DNA of 64,000 nucleotides from Megalopta genalis (lineage: Eukaryota; Arthropoda; Insecta; Hymenoptera; Halictidae): NCBI RefSeq assembly GCF_051020955.1, contig NC_135018.1, positions 12,835,439 through 12,899,438 on the forward strand, given 5' to 3'. Under the pieces are notes generated by a model. It was not told where the DNA came from and ran no database searches. It was given only the letters and a program-made list of their open reading frames with translations. The position numbers were made by a program, and so were the translations under genes. Position 1 is the stretch's first letter. Every line of letters begins with the position of its first letter. Below, one piece after another: positions 51,068-62,441 of the stretch.

Positions 51068-53206
51068 ATGAGTTCTGTAGGAACAGGGGTAAATATATAG
51101 TGTATTGATTTATAAAAATTCGCAAAAAGCGGAAACTAACCTCTATGGTGATTTCAGTATGATTTGTCCGCCTCTCAATTTTCACCTGACGGACGTGTAT
51201 TTCAAGTAGAATATGCACAGAAGGCTGTTGAGAATGGAGGGTAAGTGTAACATTAATTGTGTTTCTCATTTCTAATTAATATTATATAGCAATGTCGTTA
51301 TCTAACCTATTCAGAAGTTTTCTGTCATTTTGTATCTACTTGACGTATTTAGCTAGTTAATAGTCAACACAGATTTTTTCAATGGTATAGCTGTGGATAG
51401 TTATGCAATTTCACAATTTTAGAGACTAATTTATTGAAAAGGATCTCAAACAAAATTTGATTTCTGGTATTAAGAGTTTTATTCATAATGTATATAGTAT
51501 TAACATTATTACTATTTTTATATCATTATATTGTCTATTTATCTTTAACACGTTGGCTGCCGTGGGGGTCACCGGTGACCGGCGACGCGACAAATAGTTA
51601 AAATACATAATTAGGGTAAACATCGATACTTATAAATTTCTAAATAATACCATTGTTTCTGTAATGCTTTGAAGAAATTAATGCCGTACAGAACATGCAA
51701 AAATAATTTCATTAATACAAGGAAAATATACATGTTATTTGTGCGCATAATGATGAAACACATTGAAACACGGTAGGCACAGAAAAGGTGAACCAGAACT
51801 GTCAGCACAATATGTCGCCACTTTCTTAGTGCAATTCTTTGCTCTCATTCTTCCTAGCTGTTTTGCATTTTTTTCATAACACAATTTGCAAAATCGCCTT
51901 ATATTTCGCATACTTCCCGGTTCCCTTTTAAGTTCATGACGACGTTTTTTCTGTACGTAATTGCTTGATGAAGTGCAATCTTCATCATTAGAACATTTCA
52001 CTAAATACATCGCTAACTTCATCCTAAACTCGGAGATTGAAATGTAATCGCAAAAATGGTCTGCGGCGCCTTGGGGGTCATCGGTGACCCCCGCCACGAA
52101 AAATGCATAAAACAAGTTTATACAACTAAACTTATCTGCTGTAAATAATATTTCAACATAATATGCATCGCATAATGAAAAATTCATGTTGGCGCCTTGG
52201 GCAAGTCACGTAAAATTCGCGCGGCAGCCAACGTGTTAAAAAAATTTGCTCAAAGCAATGAGATTCCACATTTATTAGTTTAGTCCTATCTTTCCAATAT
52301 AAGAATACTTAATAATGTATATAGTGTATGGAAAAAAGATATACCTTTTAAAATAATATAAAATCTTTATTCATGATGGAATACTTTAACTTTTACTCTA
52401 CACATATTTTACATCTCAGCACATCTGCATGAACAAAATCTTAATGTAACATATGTCATTTTTGTTATAGAACCGTGATAGGTTTACGTGGGAAGGATGG
52501 AGTAGTGTTTGCTGTTGAGAAGATCATTACTTCCAAACTATTTGAGCCTGGAGCGAACAAAAGAATATTCAACATCGATCAGCATATAGGTATGGCAGCC
52601 TCTGGTTTGATATCAGATGCTGGCCAGATCGCAGAAACTGCCAGATCTGAAGCAGCACAATATAAAACTTTATTTGGGGTTGGCATTCCCTTGAAACGTT
52701 TGAATGAAAATGTATCCATGTACATACATGCATATACTCTGTACTCAGCAGTAAGGCCTTACGGCTGCTCTGTTATTCTTGGTGCCTATGAAAATGATGT
52801 ACCGGCAATGTACATGATTGATCCATCTGGTGTATCTTATGGATATTATGGTTGCGCCATCGGTAAGTATAGTTCAGATGTATTCATCTTTTTATTCAAA
52901 CATTTAATCTATATCCCTTCTTACTTTCGCTTGATAGGGAAAGCAAAACAGTCAGCGAAAACTGAGATCGAGAAGTTGAAGCTCTCTGAAATGAGTTGCC
53001 ACGAATTAGTGAAGGAAGCAGCGCGAATTATCTACCTGGTGCATGACGAACTGAAAGATAAGCAATTCGAGCTCGAAATGAGCTGGGTGGGTAAACACAC
53101 GAACGGAAGGCACGAGCGTGTACCGCAAGATATAAAAGCGGAAACAGAAGCTAAAGCGAAGCAGGCGATGGCAGAAGATTCAGATAGCGACACAGAAGAC
53201 ATGTAA
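51068..53206 (+). CDS. PSMA3: 20S proteasome subunit alpha type-3, complete, 4 exons
   Basis: Exons: 51068-51088, 51158-51240, 52471-52862, 52938-53206; 254 aa, against 255 in human. The fly orthologue is called Prosalpha7. It forms one position of the outer alpha ring of the 20S core, which gates substrate entry and binds regulatory caps in cytosol and nucleus. Seen: the N-terminal MSSVGTGYDLSASQFSPDGR, i.e. the alpha-type signature (YDLSASxFSPDGRxFQVEYA, 8-27); KDGVVFAVEK near 42-51; YTLYSAVRP and MIDPSGVSYGYYGCAIGK in the middle; and a C-terminal acidic tail (EDSDSDTEDM). No catalytic N-terminal threonine, as expected for an alpha subunit. Exon 1 codes only seven residues; its ATG is fixed by the conserved MSSVGTG start. 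Intron 2 holds a piggyBac remnant. Intron 3 (52863-52937) is 75 nt, in frame and stopless, so a single open frame runs through it from 52475; the spliced form restores CAIGKAKQ as in other animals. Confidence 0.97.
51549..52235 (-). mobile_element. Internally deleted piggyBac element in proteasome intron 2
   Basis: Flanked by TTAA on both sides (51545-51548 and 52236-52239). Terminal inverted repeats of 14 bp, CACGTTGGCTGCCG. Next to the left end is the palindrome GGTCACCGGTGACC; a relative, GGGGGTCATCGGTGACCCCC, lies at about 52073-52092. On the minus strand a 150-codon frame (52187-51735) encodes a piggyBac-like C terminus, so the element is a deletion derivative that lost the catalytic DDD core. 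It lies opposite to host transcription. Confidence 0.88.
51735..52187 (-). pseudogene. C-terminal remnant of a piggyBac transposase
   Basis: 150 codons. The first ~35 derive from the element's subterminal DNA, not from transposase. The rest has SISEFRMKLAMYL, a basic stretch (KKRRHELKRE), then a cysteine-rich end with CKLC, NCTKK, YCADSSGSPFLC, LPCF and FHH, in the order of the zinc-binding cysteine-rich domain that ends piggyBac transposases. One expected cysteine appears to be serine (YCADS, where CxxC is usual). There is no catalytic domain, so transposition is impossible. Whether the open frame is translated cannot be told. Confidence 0.75.
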
Positions 53207-53330
53207 ATCGATTATAGTCTCCGATACATATTTTGTACTTGTAAGTTATCTAATTTAAGTACGTCAAAACAGTGCTATGGAAATTTTTCTGTCTGCGAAT
53301 GAGCCCAATAAAAACTGCTGCCTGTTGTTT
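53207..53330 (+). other. 3' UTR and polyadenylation signal of the proteasome gene
   Basis: AATAAA at 53307-53312, 100 bases past the stop. A cleavage site near 53330 is likely. Confidence 0.75.
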
Positions 53331-56123
53331 AAGAAAACGGAAAATGTGTGTGTATCTCTCCTTTTCTATTACTCCGATATAACGGATTTCATGTTACATA
53401 AAAAAAGAGAAAACATACAACATGTGAAAACAATATTTTCATAGTGACGTAACATTTTTGATCCCCAAAGAAAAATCCGTATTTGCGTCTCGATTGTTCT
53501 CGCGGTCCTTTCTATTGAACCTCGTTTATTAAACGCGCACGGACACCGGATTGTAACTTGTAATAATCCTTGTATATTGGGCCATGTACATACATATATC
53601 CCTTTGAGCCGCTGAAAGGATTTTCTTTGACCAATGGAATTTAACGACATACAGCCCGTTAAGGGATTGTCTTTCAGTCAATTTAAAGCGGTCGATGAAT
53701 TCTATATATTACAGTAGATCATGAAAAAAATGTTCCATCTAAAATTGTTAAATATTCATGTAAAGCATAGTTACATTGTTTTAGCTGTTTGTGGAAGGAA
53801 GATATACGATTATTTTGAACAGAAGTGATTTTATTAAAAAAAACTTTGAAAAAGTCAATTTTAACCTTTTTTCCACTTCATTATTGCATTTCTCACTGTA
53901 AATTCTGAAAAAATTCAATAACAGTTGCTGTTATAATGTGTTACTACTATATAAATGTGACCGATGTGCTCATTCAATTTTTATAAAATATCTGTATTTT
54001 TTCAAATTTTTAATGTTTTATAACTAAAATCTTTAATTGAAAACTTGGTGAAAATTATATTACATGATTACTTTGAATTTTATGTGTGGAACATTAAGAT
54101 ATAATCTCTACGTGTATTACTGTTAATTAAAATTACTTCTTAATGGTATGACACACAAATTTTATCTTAACTTGATTAATGATTGGTAAAATAGTAAAAG
54201 AATTTTACTTTAAAAAAAGATATAACTTATTATCAATTAACAATTCGTGGAAAAAAGGGTACTCATGCAATTATTTTTCTGTGAATAATATATCTGAGAT
54301 ATAATATGTACCTATTTGGATTTATAAGTCTTGTAACTTTCTAAGCATTGAGGAAACTGAATTTGTAACTATTTGTAACTCTTTCCTCAATTTTATGTCA
54401 TTATTTTCTAATTTGTATTGCCATTAATTGTAGAAAATATGTACTTATCTTGTAACATTTTTTTACTGAGATATGAAGGAATAAAAATGCATTCTAACAT
54501 TTAATATTTTTCTTACACAAAGTATGGATTCAAGGAATCATAAACTGACCACTTGATGCATTTGTGAATTTCCATTTCGAACATTAATCTGATTCATGAA
54601 AATTAGTTTTACTAGAATATGCTTGTACCCGTGGAAATTTTCTATCGAAACGTTTTCAATTAAATAATTAATCAAATTTTACATATTAATCGGACTAGTT
54701 TCCGACGAAATTCGCTGGTATAGAACATAGTTGGGAAACATTTATCGGTCCTCGCTCTCAACGCTCGAAAATTTGCGGACTCTATCGTTTCATTGATGGT
54801 TCATTTGCATTCAAATCTCGTTTCGGCATTGTGATTAACACGGCGCAATCGATGTTTTACGTATTTCGACAAGCGATGCTGGATGCATATGAAAAGTTGC
54901 ACGAATTTCGGAAAATACACGGCATAATCAATTCAGAACGTGGTTTGATCGATGTTCATAATTTCTCGTTAGTTTTCCTTTCTCAAGAAATCAGATTATA
55001 TTTCTCGAAAATGTTGATGAAATTAACAGGAATGTTGCAACGACTATATCATTTAAATATCGTTGATAATATTTATTAAGAAAAAAAAATTATTAAGAAA
55101 AAAATCCGGTATAACATTTTTCTAACCGGAACTATGTTTTCGAGAAAATCGACTTTAAAGTTTGTTCATCTTTGTGATAAATTTAGTTGTCGCCTATTTC
55201 TCTACCTCAGGTATCTCCGTCCAAGATAGTGACCGATAGTCTCCGAATGATAGAAACATTCCGTTTACTAAGTACATAATTCACGATAATTAATGTTTAT
55301 AAACACTGTCTCAGACGGAAGCATCTACGATAGAAGAATAGACAATCTCTAAATCCTATACAAATATGAACAAGCTTTAAAGTCGTTCTTCTTGAAAACG
55401 GAGCTCGGGATAAAAAAATGTGATATAGAATTTTGTCACGTAGAATCACCCCCTTCTCGGTTGTATTATGAATTCTTGTCCATCCTATATAATAATTTTC
55501 TCGAGAACAATTAACAATTTTCCTCGAGAGTAAATGATAAACATTAACGTCACCAATTCTTCTTAAGAATTGATTGGTGCACGAATACTATCTACTTCCA
55601 CTCCGATTCTAATTGACGTTTTTGTTTTGTCGATGAAAAGCTTCCGGACGTTTCTCGTGTTCTTTTTCCCAGTTGCAGCAAACGAACGTGACCAATTTAA
55701 CTTCGCGTTGGGGGATATCGCATTGCAGTTATTACGTTTGTACATTTTGTACATTCGGACTAAAAAAGTAGTGCTCTTCGTTAGAACGGTCTTTCATAAA
55801 ATGGATTTAATATAGTTACGGTTCGCGACGCCTTATGGTCGATGCACATGTATGTGCTAGGCTCGGGCCGTGCTCCAAGGCCGACCAAGGCCAAATCATT
55901 TTTCCGCTTGATTTACGCTAGAGTGTACACACTACGTGTGCCATGCTCGCGGCGTGCCAGGTCGCCGGCACTTGCAGGCAGGCCCGGGCCAGACTTGCTT
56001 CGCCGTAACCAAAACAAAGCGTAACAGAAAACTACGGAACTGTTATGATGTGGACAGAGTACACATTCTTTGGTTCTAGCGTTGCAGGCAATAAACCCGG
56101 GAAATCATTTCGACTTGACAAAG
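53331..56123. other. Intergenic DNA, no gene recognised
   Basis: Very AT-rich to 54700. At 55110-55160 and 55385-55460 are remnants with TTTTCGAGAAAAT and CTTGAAAACGGAGCTCGGGA, of a kind dispersed in insect genomes. A strongly GC-rich patch at about 55855-56030 precedes the MITE at 56124 and is unexplained. The plus frame at 54831-55079 has no family resemblance. Confidence 0.45.
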
Positions 56124-56306
56124 TCGGTCATCGTTTGAATCAAATAATCGTCTTCATATGCATTGTTTCACACTTCTTTTGTCTTCACATCGATTTACAA
56201 TATACAGACTTACCTTAACAATATACAGACACTCTGTACAGTACATATCGGACTCTGCCGTCCAGAGAAATAGCCTCGCGCAGAATTCAGCCGTACCTAA
56301 AAGGTT
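56124..56306. mobile_element. piggyBac-like MITE (copy 2), left end missing
   Basis: It matches copy 1 (3522-3991) from GTCGGTCATCGTTTGAATCA to the right end CGTACCTAAAAGG, followed by TTAA at 56307-56310. It lacks copy 1's left terminal repeat and the 34-bp array. Confidence 0.75.
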
Positions 56307-56448
56307 AAGCCCCTCGTTTCCCTCCATTGAAATGTCAGAATGCACTCGGTTAGGTTTCACGATGTTAACGTTAAAGTTCGAATTTCTATAACGTTATTTC
56401 CAGATTCATGAGAGGCTATTGTTACTTGTTCAATAAATTTTACTATAG

Positions 56449-56530
56449 AGTAGAACCTCAGTGATTCGAACTGGTAGACGAAACATCAGTGTTCAGATAA
56501 TGACACAGTCAGTCACAGTATAAGACGTCA
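56449..56530. repeat. pogo/Tigger-like terminal repeat fragment
   Basis: GAGTAGAACCTCAGTGATTC resembles the CAGTAGAACCTCGATTATCC terminal form. No partner end found. Confidence 0.3.
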
Positions 56531-57031
56531 TATCGAATATTGATTAAGACATCTTGCAGCATCAGTTTCATTCAGCAAACATCGCTCTTTCGAATGGTCA
56601 GTGGAGCCACGTTTCTTTGATTGAAAAAATAATAATATAATAATAATAAATAGTCTTATTTGTCGCGAAATATAATTAATGCATATTTTAGATTACTTGG
56701 GTATTATTATAGCTTGCTGAAAATAATGATGTTACGATTGTTTCCTCAAAGTGTTTGAACAATTGTGTACTTATCTCTTGCACTGCGATTTCTTCACAGC
56801 TACGTTGACTAGCACTTGTTTGTCGCTAATAAATTCCTATGTGAGACTGATGATTTATATTTATCGAATGCCATTCTTTACTTTAATATTGAAATATTGA
56901 TAATAGGAGGGTAGAATTTTATTTCGATTTAAGTGACGTCAATAACATCTATGTGGATCATGATCCATATTTTCGTAATGATTTCATTATTATTTTTTAC
57001 GGAAATTTTTATCTGAAATATTAAGTACACA

Positions 57032-57070
57032 CACATATGTGCGTGCGCGCGCGCTCGTGTGTGTGTGTGC
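57032..57070. repeat. CA/TG and GC alternating purine-pyrimidine tract
   Basis: ACACACACATATGTGCGTGC continuing into GCGCGCGCTCGTGTGTGTG. Alternating purine-pyrimidine DNA of this kind can adopt Z-form. Confidence 0.85.
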
Positions 57071-57142
57071 ATAAATATTTTTATAATTCACTGTACGTAC
57101 CTCATCGAAGAGAAATTATTGGAATTCATTAAGGAATTTAAT

Positions 57143-57241
57143 ATAAATAATAATAATAATAACGATTAATAATATAACAATATAATAATAACTATAAATA
57201 ATTAATAATATAATAATAATAAAATAATAATAATAACGATT
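57143..57241. repeat. AAT trinucleotide-rich microsatellite
   Basis: Imperfect AAT/ATA repeats with two AATAACGATTAA interruptions at the ends. Confidence 0.85.
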
Positions 57242-59234
57242 AAAAGGAAGCATCGGGAGACGAGATCGCGATTACTACAAAAATAGAAAGTATATTGCAA
57301 CATTAAACGACCTAAGTGCCAAAGTGGAATCATTTAGATGAGTCGGGAACCGAACGAAACGAATAAAGAAAAACAACGAATCATTAGCACGCGATTTCTA
57401 TTCTTCTCCAATCTTGCAACAGGCACGTGATTCCGTTGCTAAAATCTGGTCGACAATTTATTGCAATCACGAGACACGATTGTGGTAACCGGTAACCGTG
57501 TGTTGCAGATTCTCGGCGACCTAATTCGACCATCTCGCGGACGGTTACCGAGCATCATTTTGTTTTTATTCGAAACTTGTCCCGTGGTAGAAACGTGTCC
57601 TGTCGATCTTTTCACGATTTCGATGCGGCCGCTTGTAAGTACTTACTGGATCGCACCTGTCAAGCAATTGCAATGGTTTTGATTACGTGCGTTTGTAAAA
57701 TTCGTAAACCGGATTTTAAATTAAAATTTAATTAAACCGGTTTTAGATACTAAAACTAATATGTACAAATTAGCAGCAATTGATTAATCGTTCTGTGAGC
57801 AATTTATATTTTAATGATTATGATTATAATTATTTAGATCAAGAAACATCATACTAAAATAGGTATAACTTTTCTGTCAATCCCATAATTAAGTGGCTTA
57901 AATTAGCCAAAGCACACTGTATACTGTGTATAACTTTTTGGACTAAGATGACACACCAATAAAAATTATTATACTATATTTCGAAATAGTATACATATTA
58001 CTAAACTTCCTCATTGAAAAATTTCTTTTCTAAATTCTGTGTATTGGAATTAATAGATAATTGAGTAATGATTAACTTTTATTTCTTGTTAAATTATGAT
58101 AAGTGTTTGAGTTATGAGCTGTCTATGAAAAAAGCTGTCTAAAATTACATTACGTTTTTTAGTACTTCAACATATGTGTATTTTTATATAACTTACTAAT
58201 TAAAAAATATTTGTTGAATATACATGACATGATATGTATATAAAGAACATTAAGAAAACTATTTTGGCTATTTTTCGTAGCCGTTTCCTTTTGTGTCATA
58301 AGCAGGAATATTGTTAACAATAACAAATTTCTTAATAATAACAAAGTGGTCATTATTGAAACGCGAAATATTTATTTAAAACAAATTCTATGACCCGTGG
58401 AATATCCTGATGTCTCATAAGCTTACGATCTAATAGAATTTGATTGCAGTCGATGCTCCAAAATTTTGACAAGCACTCTTGAAGCTGCCACGAAGAATCG
58501 ATTCGATCCTGCGCGAATCAAGACGGTGAATTTTCGTCGCGATTTCACTTTTACCGTGGTGGCATAATCGCGCATGTTACGCATAATAATTCCGCCACCA
58601 CGTCGTGGAGCGTCCCCGTGCCATAATAACGCCATGCACGAGAAAACTGAAGAAACATTAACGAAACGATTATTATTCCACCAGCGTGTGCAGCAGGACA
58701 GAAACAGCGGCGTGCACCGATATGGAGAGAACGATCTAAGAATTATTTTATTTATTGGTGCAACCTTTTATAGGATTTTTACGGGCCTCGAAATCAGGGG
58801 ATCTCATCAGTCAGCGTTGATTGAAATCAAGCGAAACGAATGAAACTTCCGTGCCTTTTCTGCGTGAAATCTGTATTTAAAATTCAAACAACTCTTTCAC
58901 CGTAACTATATCGTTTATTGCGTTTCCGAAAACGATTTGTCACTTGCGACGGAAATGACACATCTTTAAACACAACATTTTTGAATGATCAAGATTATGT
59001 ACAGCAAGACACGATAATATTTTGACACTTTTTAAAACTCCATTACTTGTTTCATAAACATAGACTGTTTATAACTTGGTTTTTATTTCTAAACTGTTGA
59101 CATAATAAAGATTCTATCACAGGAAATGATTGAACAAAGTAATTAATTCATGCTTAAATGTCTTTTCATTTGTATGAAGTAACACGTATCGGTCACTTTT
59201 AGTCCTCGGTAGGTTTAGTGTTAAAATTGAACCA

Positions 59235-59478
59235 AATTTTGGACCAATATTTTGAGATGTTAAACTGACTAATTTACTAGACAATTAGTGTGAACAAGTT
59301 TACAAAAATTGCATTTGGTTGGAGTGACAAAAAAAGAATAGAAAATGATGTTAACGTTGGTTAACATTGTTATAAGCTACAAGCATGGGAACATGTAAAT
59401 ATCTTCAAACTTCTTACAGCTATTGGTTGAAAATTGTGAAATATTTTCACGATTTTTGCTATCTTTAATTGTTAGGTA
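59235..59478. repeat. Diverged copy D of the Tc1/mariner-like MITE
   Basis: It retains, in order, ACTAATTTACTAGACAATTA, GGAGTGACAAAAAAAGAATA, TTATAAGCTACAA, a TCTTCAAACTTCTTACAG word and CACGATTTTTGCTATCTTTA, matching copies A-C. Both terminal repeats are lost. Confidence 0.6.
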
Positions 59479-61188
59479 ATAAAGAATTTTCGTGGGAAAC
59501 GTCTTCAAATCCGTACGAATGTTCTTTTTATTACTTTTGATACTGACTAATGAATATGTGTTCATTTCACCGGGTTTACGAACCGAGAATCATGGAATTT
59601 CACCACAGAAGAATTTTTCAACGGGGCCTCTCGGGCGTTGCGTTAAAGCGAACAAACCATTACATCACGAAGAAAAATCTTTCAATTTTGCGAAGCCTTA
59701 AGAGATTGCGTCTTATTAAATCTAAATTTGCTTACCACGCGTAGTCTCGTTTTCATCGCGGCCTCTGCCTTTCTTCCGCTTCTCTTGCCTGCACACTTTC
59801 AACTTTCTTCTGCCAATTATTAATCGTGTTCCACGTGTGACCACCATCGCACGACGAGAAAAATAAATTAATAGGCCTAAAGTGCCGCGGCGGAAATCAA
59901 GGACATTCCTCTTCAAGTCCGCGGAAAGATATGGGCATTGAAACCGCGCAGGTTTCAAGGATACCATTCCAGTCATTCAAAATTCACAATATCGGACATA
60001 TACGGAACATATGAAACAGGATTGGGTTAATTTGATTTCGGATAGGACGATAACAAGTAATCGTTCGAAATCAGGAATGATGTCAAATAATTTATTATCT
60101 TTAATTTATGGATAACGTAGGGGAAAGTAATTTTATTTTATACTTCGTTTGGATAAATTGTCTTTAAGCAGCTATTTTATTTTAAATACTTGAGACATAG
60201 TCTCACATAAGATTTTGAACGAAAGTAATTAATTCTTTGATAATGATAACGAAATATTGGGTCAAAAAAACGAAACTAATCCAGCAATATTAAAAATCTA
60301 TGGGTGAAACATGGAAATACGTTATGATTAATTCCGTGCCACAACGTTACGTCGGAGACACAGTTATTGTATTAATTTATATTATTATATATTTTATTAT
60401 ATATACACATTTATTGTATACACTATTTATAATAAGTTTATATAGTTGTATAAAGTATTTTGTAGTTATCGAGAAATGTTAATGTTAATTTTGATGATTG
60501 AAAATGTTTAAGAAAGTGATTAAATATATTTCATATTAAAAATTCTTGCTGATAAATTGTATTTGAAATTTTGTCATTAGAAATTAGACGATGAGATATA
60601 TAAATTATTTATATTTTCGCCGTCAACATTTAATGAACAACATGGTAAAAATAGATATTTCATGATGAAAGCTTAAACATTCATTTTTGTACTGATGTAT
60701 TAAATATATCTAGTATATCTAGTTACTCTCTTTCTGTACTAAAGATACAAGCCAGCCAGTTTGATTCAAGCCAGCCTCATAATCAACCAATGTTAGCTTG
60801 AAAATTAGGATTTCCTTGTATTTTCTCATTAAAATCTAAAACTTTCTCGCATGTGGTATAGGTATTTCTTTGACTCTGCATTGTTGAAAGGATAACATCA
60901 AGATCATTATTTTTTCACGGTTTCAAACACTTACGTGACGAACAAGTATCTAATTAAGCAACATTCTGCAAATAATTTTAAATTGAGTGTTCGTTGTTTT
61001 TGTATCAGTAATAGTTGATTTACTGATACCGTATGCTTCTGTTAACTTTGAGGCAGGCTCTCCATTTTTTTTATTTCCTTAATTATTATCTATATATACT
61101 TTCAGACGCGTCAAATGTAATATATATCACGGAATGTACGGTTCGGATAATAGAATTACGGATAATAGAGAGGTCACATAATAACTAT
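59479..61188. other. Intergenic DNA, no confident gene
   Basis: A GC-richer patch at 59570-59960 contains a 60-codon plus frame that begins with a hydrophobic stretch (59519-59701) and, on the minus strand, an 84-codon frame with a donor-like TG|GTAAGC near 59740. Neither matches a family. The rest is AT-rich. Confidence 0.4.
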
Positions 61189-61215
61189 TCCAATAACCGG
61201 GGTTCTGCTGTATCA
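61189..61215. repeat. pogo/Tigger-like terminal repeat fragment (right end)
   Basis: CCAATAACCGGGGTTCTGCT followed by GTA, the inverted form of a CAGCAGAACCCCGGTTATTG end. Left end not found. Confidence 0.4.
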
Positions 61216-61278
61216 CTTTTCAAGTGGAAAGTTCCAAACTGTTCCTTAGAGTCTGTTTATTGTTCAGAACATTTATAC

Positions 61279-61400
61279 AGGGTGTCCCAGGTTTTAATGT
61301 TCAAACTTTGTTAGTGTATGCTATGGCACAAAGTAAGAAAAAAATGTTATGTAAACATAGGTCATATAGAGCTTTATTAAGAAGTTATAACAAAAATTCA
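61279..61400. repeat. Dispersed-repeat end CAGGGTGTCCCA
   Basis: Similar to the start of the repeat at 40611, including a shared GTTTATTAAAGAGTTAT-like word (here GCTTTATTAAGAAGTTAT). Class not identifiable. Confidence 0.4.
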
Positions 61401-61485
61401 GGATAGGAATAGTAATCAACTTGCTGTTACTGCGAGCATTGGCTTGAATAGATCAGCACATGCCGTGTGTTTATGTAAGCTGTGT

Positions 61486-61515
61486 TTATTAATACATTTC
61501 GAAATGTATTAATAA
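61486..61515. repeat. Perfect 30-bp palindrome
   Basis: Half-site TTATTAATACATTTC joined directly to its reverse complement, with no spacer. AT-rich; could be a binding site for a dimeric factor, a cruciform or a repeat junction. Confidence 0.85.
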
Positions 61516-61887
61516 CCGTTGTTGACAATACATGATTGACATCGCGATCGAAGATATTTTTTATTTTTTATTTCTTTTTTAGTTGATTACTATGTATATT
61601 ACCCTGTATTATACCCTGTATATTCCTGTAAACATATACATAGTAGCAGGTAATGTGTGACACTGATCGTAAAGGTTTTGAAAGTTGAAAATTTTAGCAC
61701 GTCTGTTAGTATCAGTGTTGGCATGCAATTTAACTACGCACGACGACGTACGCACAGGGCGCCTACCGGGTGAACATTGTAATTCTAAACTACGATGGTG
61801 ACGCGTCGCAAAGCTGATTTCTTTTTCAGAAGTGGATCCTCAGCGCTGTGAAACACTCTGTACAACTTCAAAGACAAAGAATCAAGG

Positions 61888-62231
61888 TTTATTTGTAACA
61901 TCGTTTCGTAAAAAAATTATGCGTCTTCGTTAAGTTTCTATTCGAATGATGACGAAAAATCTCGTACCAGTGAATACAAAATCAATGCTGGCACATCAAC
62001 TTCTGTGAAAGGAATGGCCATGTACATGCATGAAAAATATTTCGACTTATAATTATCAAACAAAATATAAAACGCTTCTTTCAGACGAAGTAAAATATTT
62101 ATAAAAAGTATCCGACCGTCAAATTACCACATCGTTCAAGCGTTCACTAACGTTCGCGATAATGTTCCTATCGGAATCTGAAGGATCTCTGGATAGTTGA
62201 ATGGTATCTCTCGATAGTACGTTGGTTGTCC
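61888..62231 (-). other. Probable 3' UTR of the opsin gene
   Basis: On the minus strand the sequence after the stop runs to an AATAAA at 61893-61888. No other feature is seen. Confidence 0.35.
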
Positions 62232-62441
62232 TTAGATTCGTTGATCCGATCTGTTCAGAGTAGTCAGGGCAGTCATGTTTTGACTTTCCGGTACCCTATT
62301 CCTCGTGATCCGTATGTCGAATATCTTCTTTAATGATCGTGAAAATTGGTTGTTTAAACCCACATAGATGATCGGGTTATAGCAAATAGAGGATTTCGCT
62401 AGCAGAGCTGGTAGCACGGCCAAGGACGCTGATGGTTTTAC
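62232..62441 (-). CDS. Ciliary-type opsin (pteropsin-like), last coding exon
   Basis: The exon encodes the seventh helix and cytoplasmic tail of a light-sensing G-protein-coupled receptor. Seen: LAVLPALLAKSSICYNPIIY, in which AKSS holds the lysine that binds retinal and NPIIY is the helix-7 NPxxY motif. These are followed by VGLNNQF, a basic helix-8 segment (SRSLKKIF) and a Ser/Thr-containing tail ending in a stop (62234-62232). The ICYNPIIYVG wording is that of insect c-opsins, not of rhabdomeric ones. The 5' edge is uncertain: a splice after CCACAG starts the exon at VKPSASLAV (62441), but the frame stays open to an alternative acceptor TTATAG, which would put the edge near 62480. Earlier exons should lie at higher coordinates; none was recognised before the window end. 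Partial. Confidence 0.85.
   Translation of the reverse strand, partial: VKPSASLAVLPALLAKSSICYNPIIYVGLNNQFSRSLKKIFDIRITRNRVPESQNMTALTTLNRSDQRI

Larger units (their letters stand above)
56531..59234. other. Intergenic DNA with simple repeats
   Basis: GT/GC alternating tract at 57032-57070 and an AAT-rich tract at 57143-57241. GC-richer patches at 57440-57660 (with GGTAACCGGTAACC) and 58430-58720 have no recognised gene; the 70- and 89-codon frames there match nothing I know. Confidence 0.45.

Noticed and set aside
52475..53206. Single 243-codon exon for the proteasome subunit
   Set aside because: Positions 52863-52937 have GTAAGT and TTGATAG borders, and removing them restores the conserved CAIGKAKQSAKTEIEK sequence.
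56449..56480. GATTCGAACTGG read as a tRNA T-arm
   Set aside because: No matching acceptor, D-arm or anticodon stem around it; it fits a pogo/Tigger-like transposon end better.
59722..59976. 84-codon minus frame with a donor-like TG|GTAAGC
   Set aside because: Basic low-complexity sequence, no family match and no acceptor partner identified.
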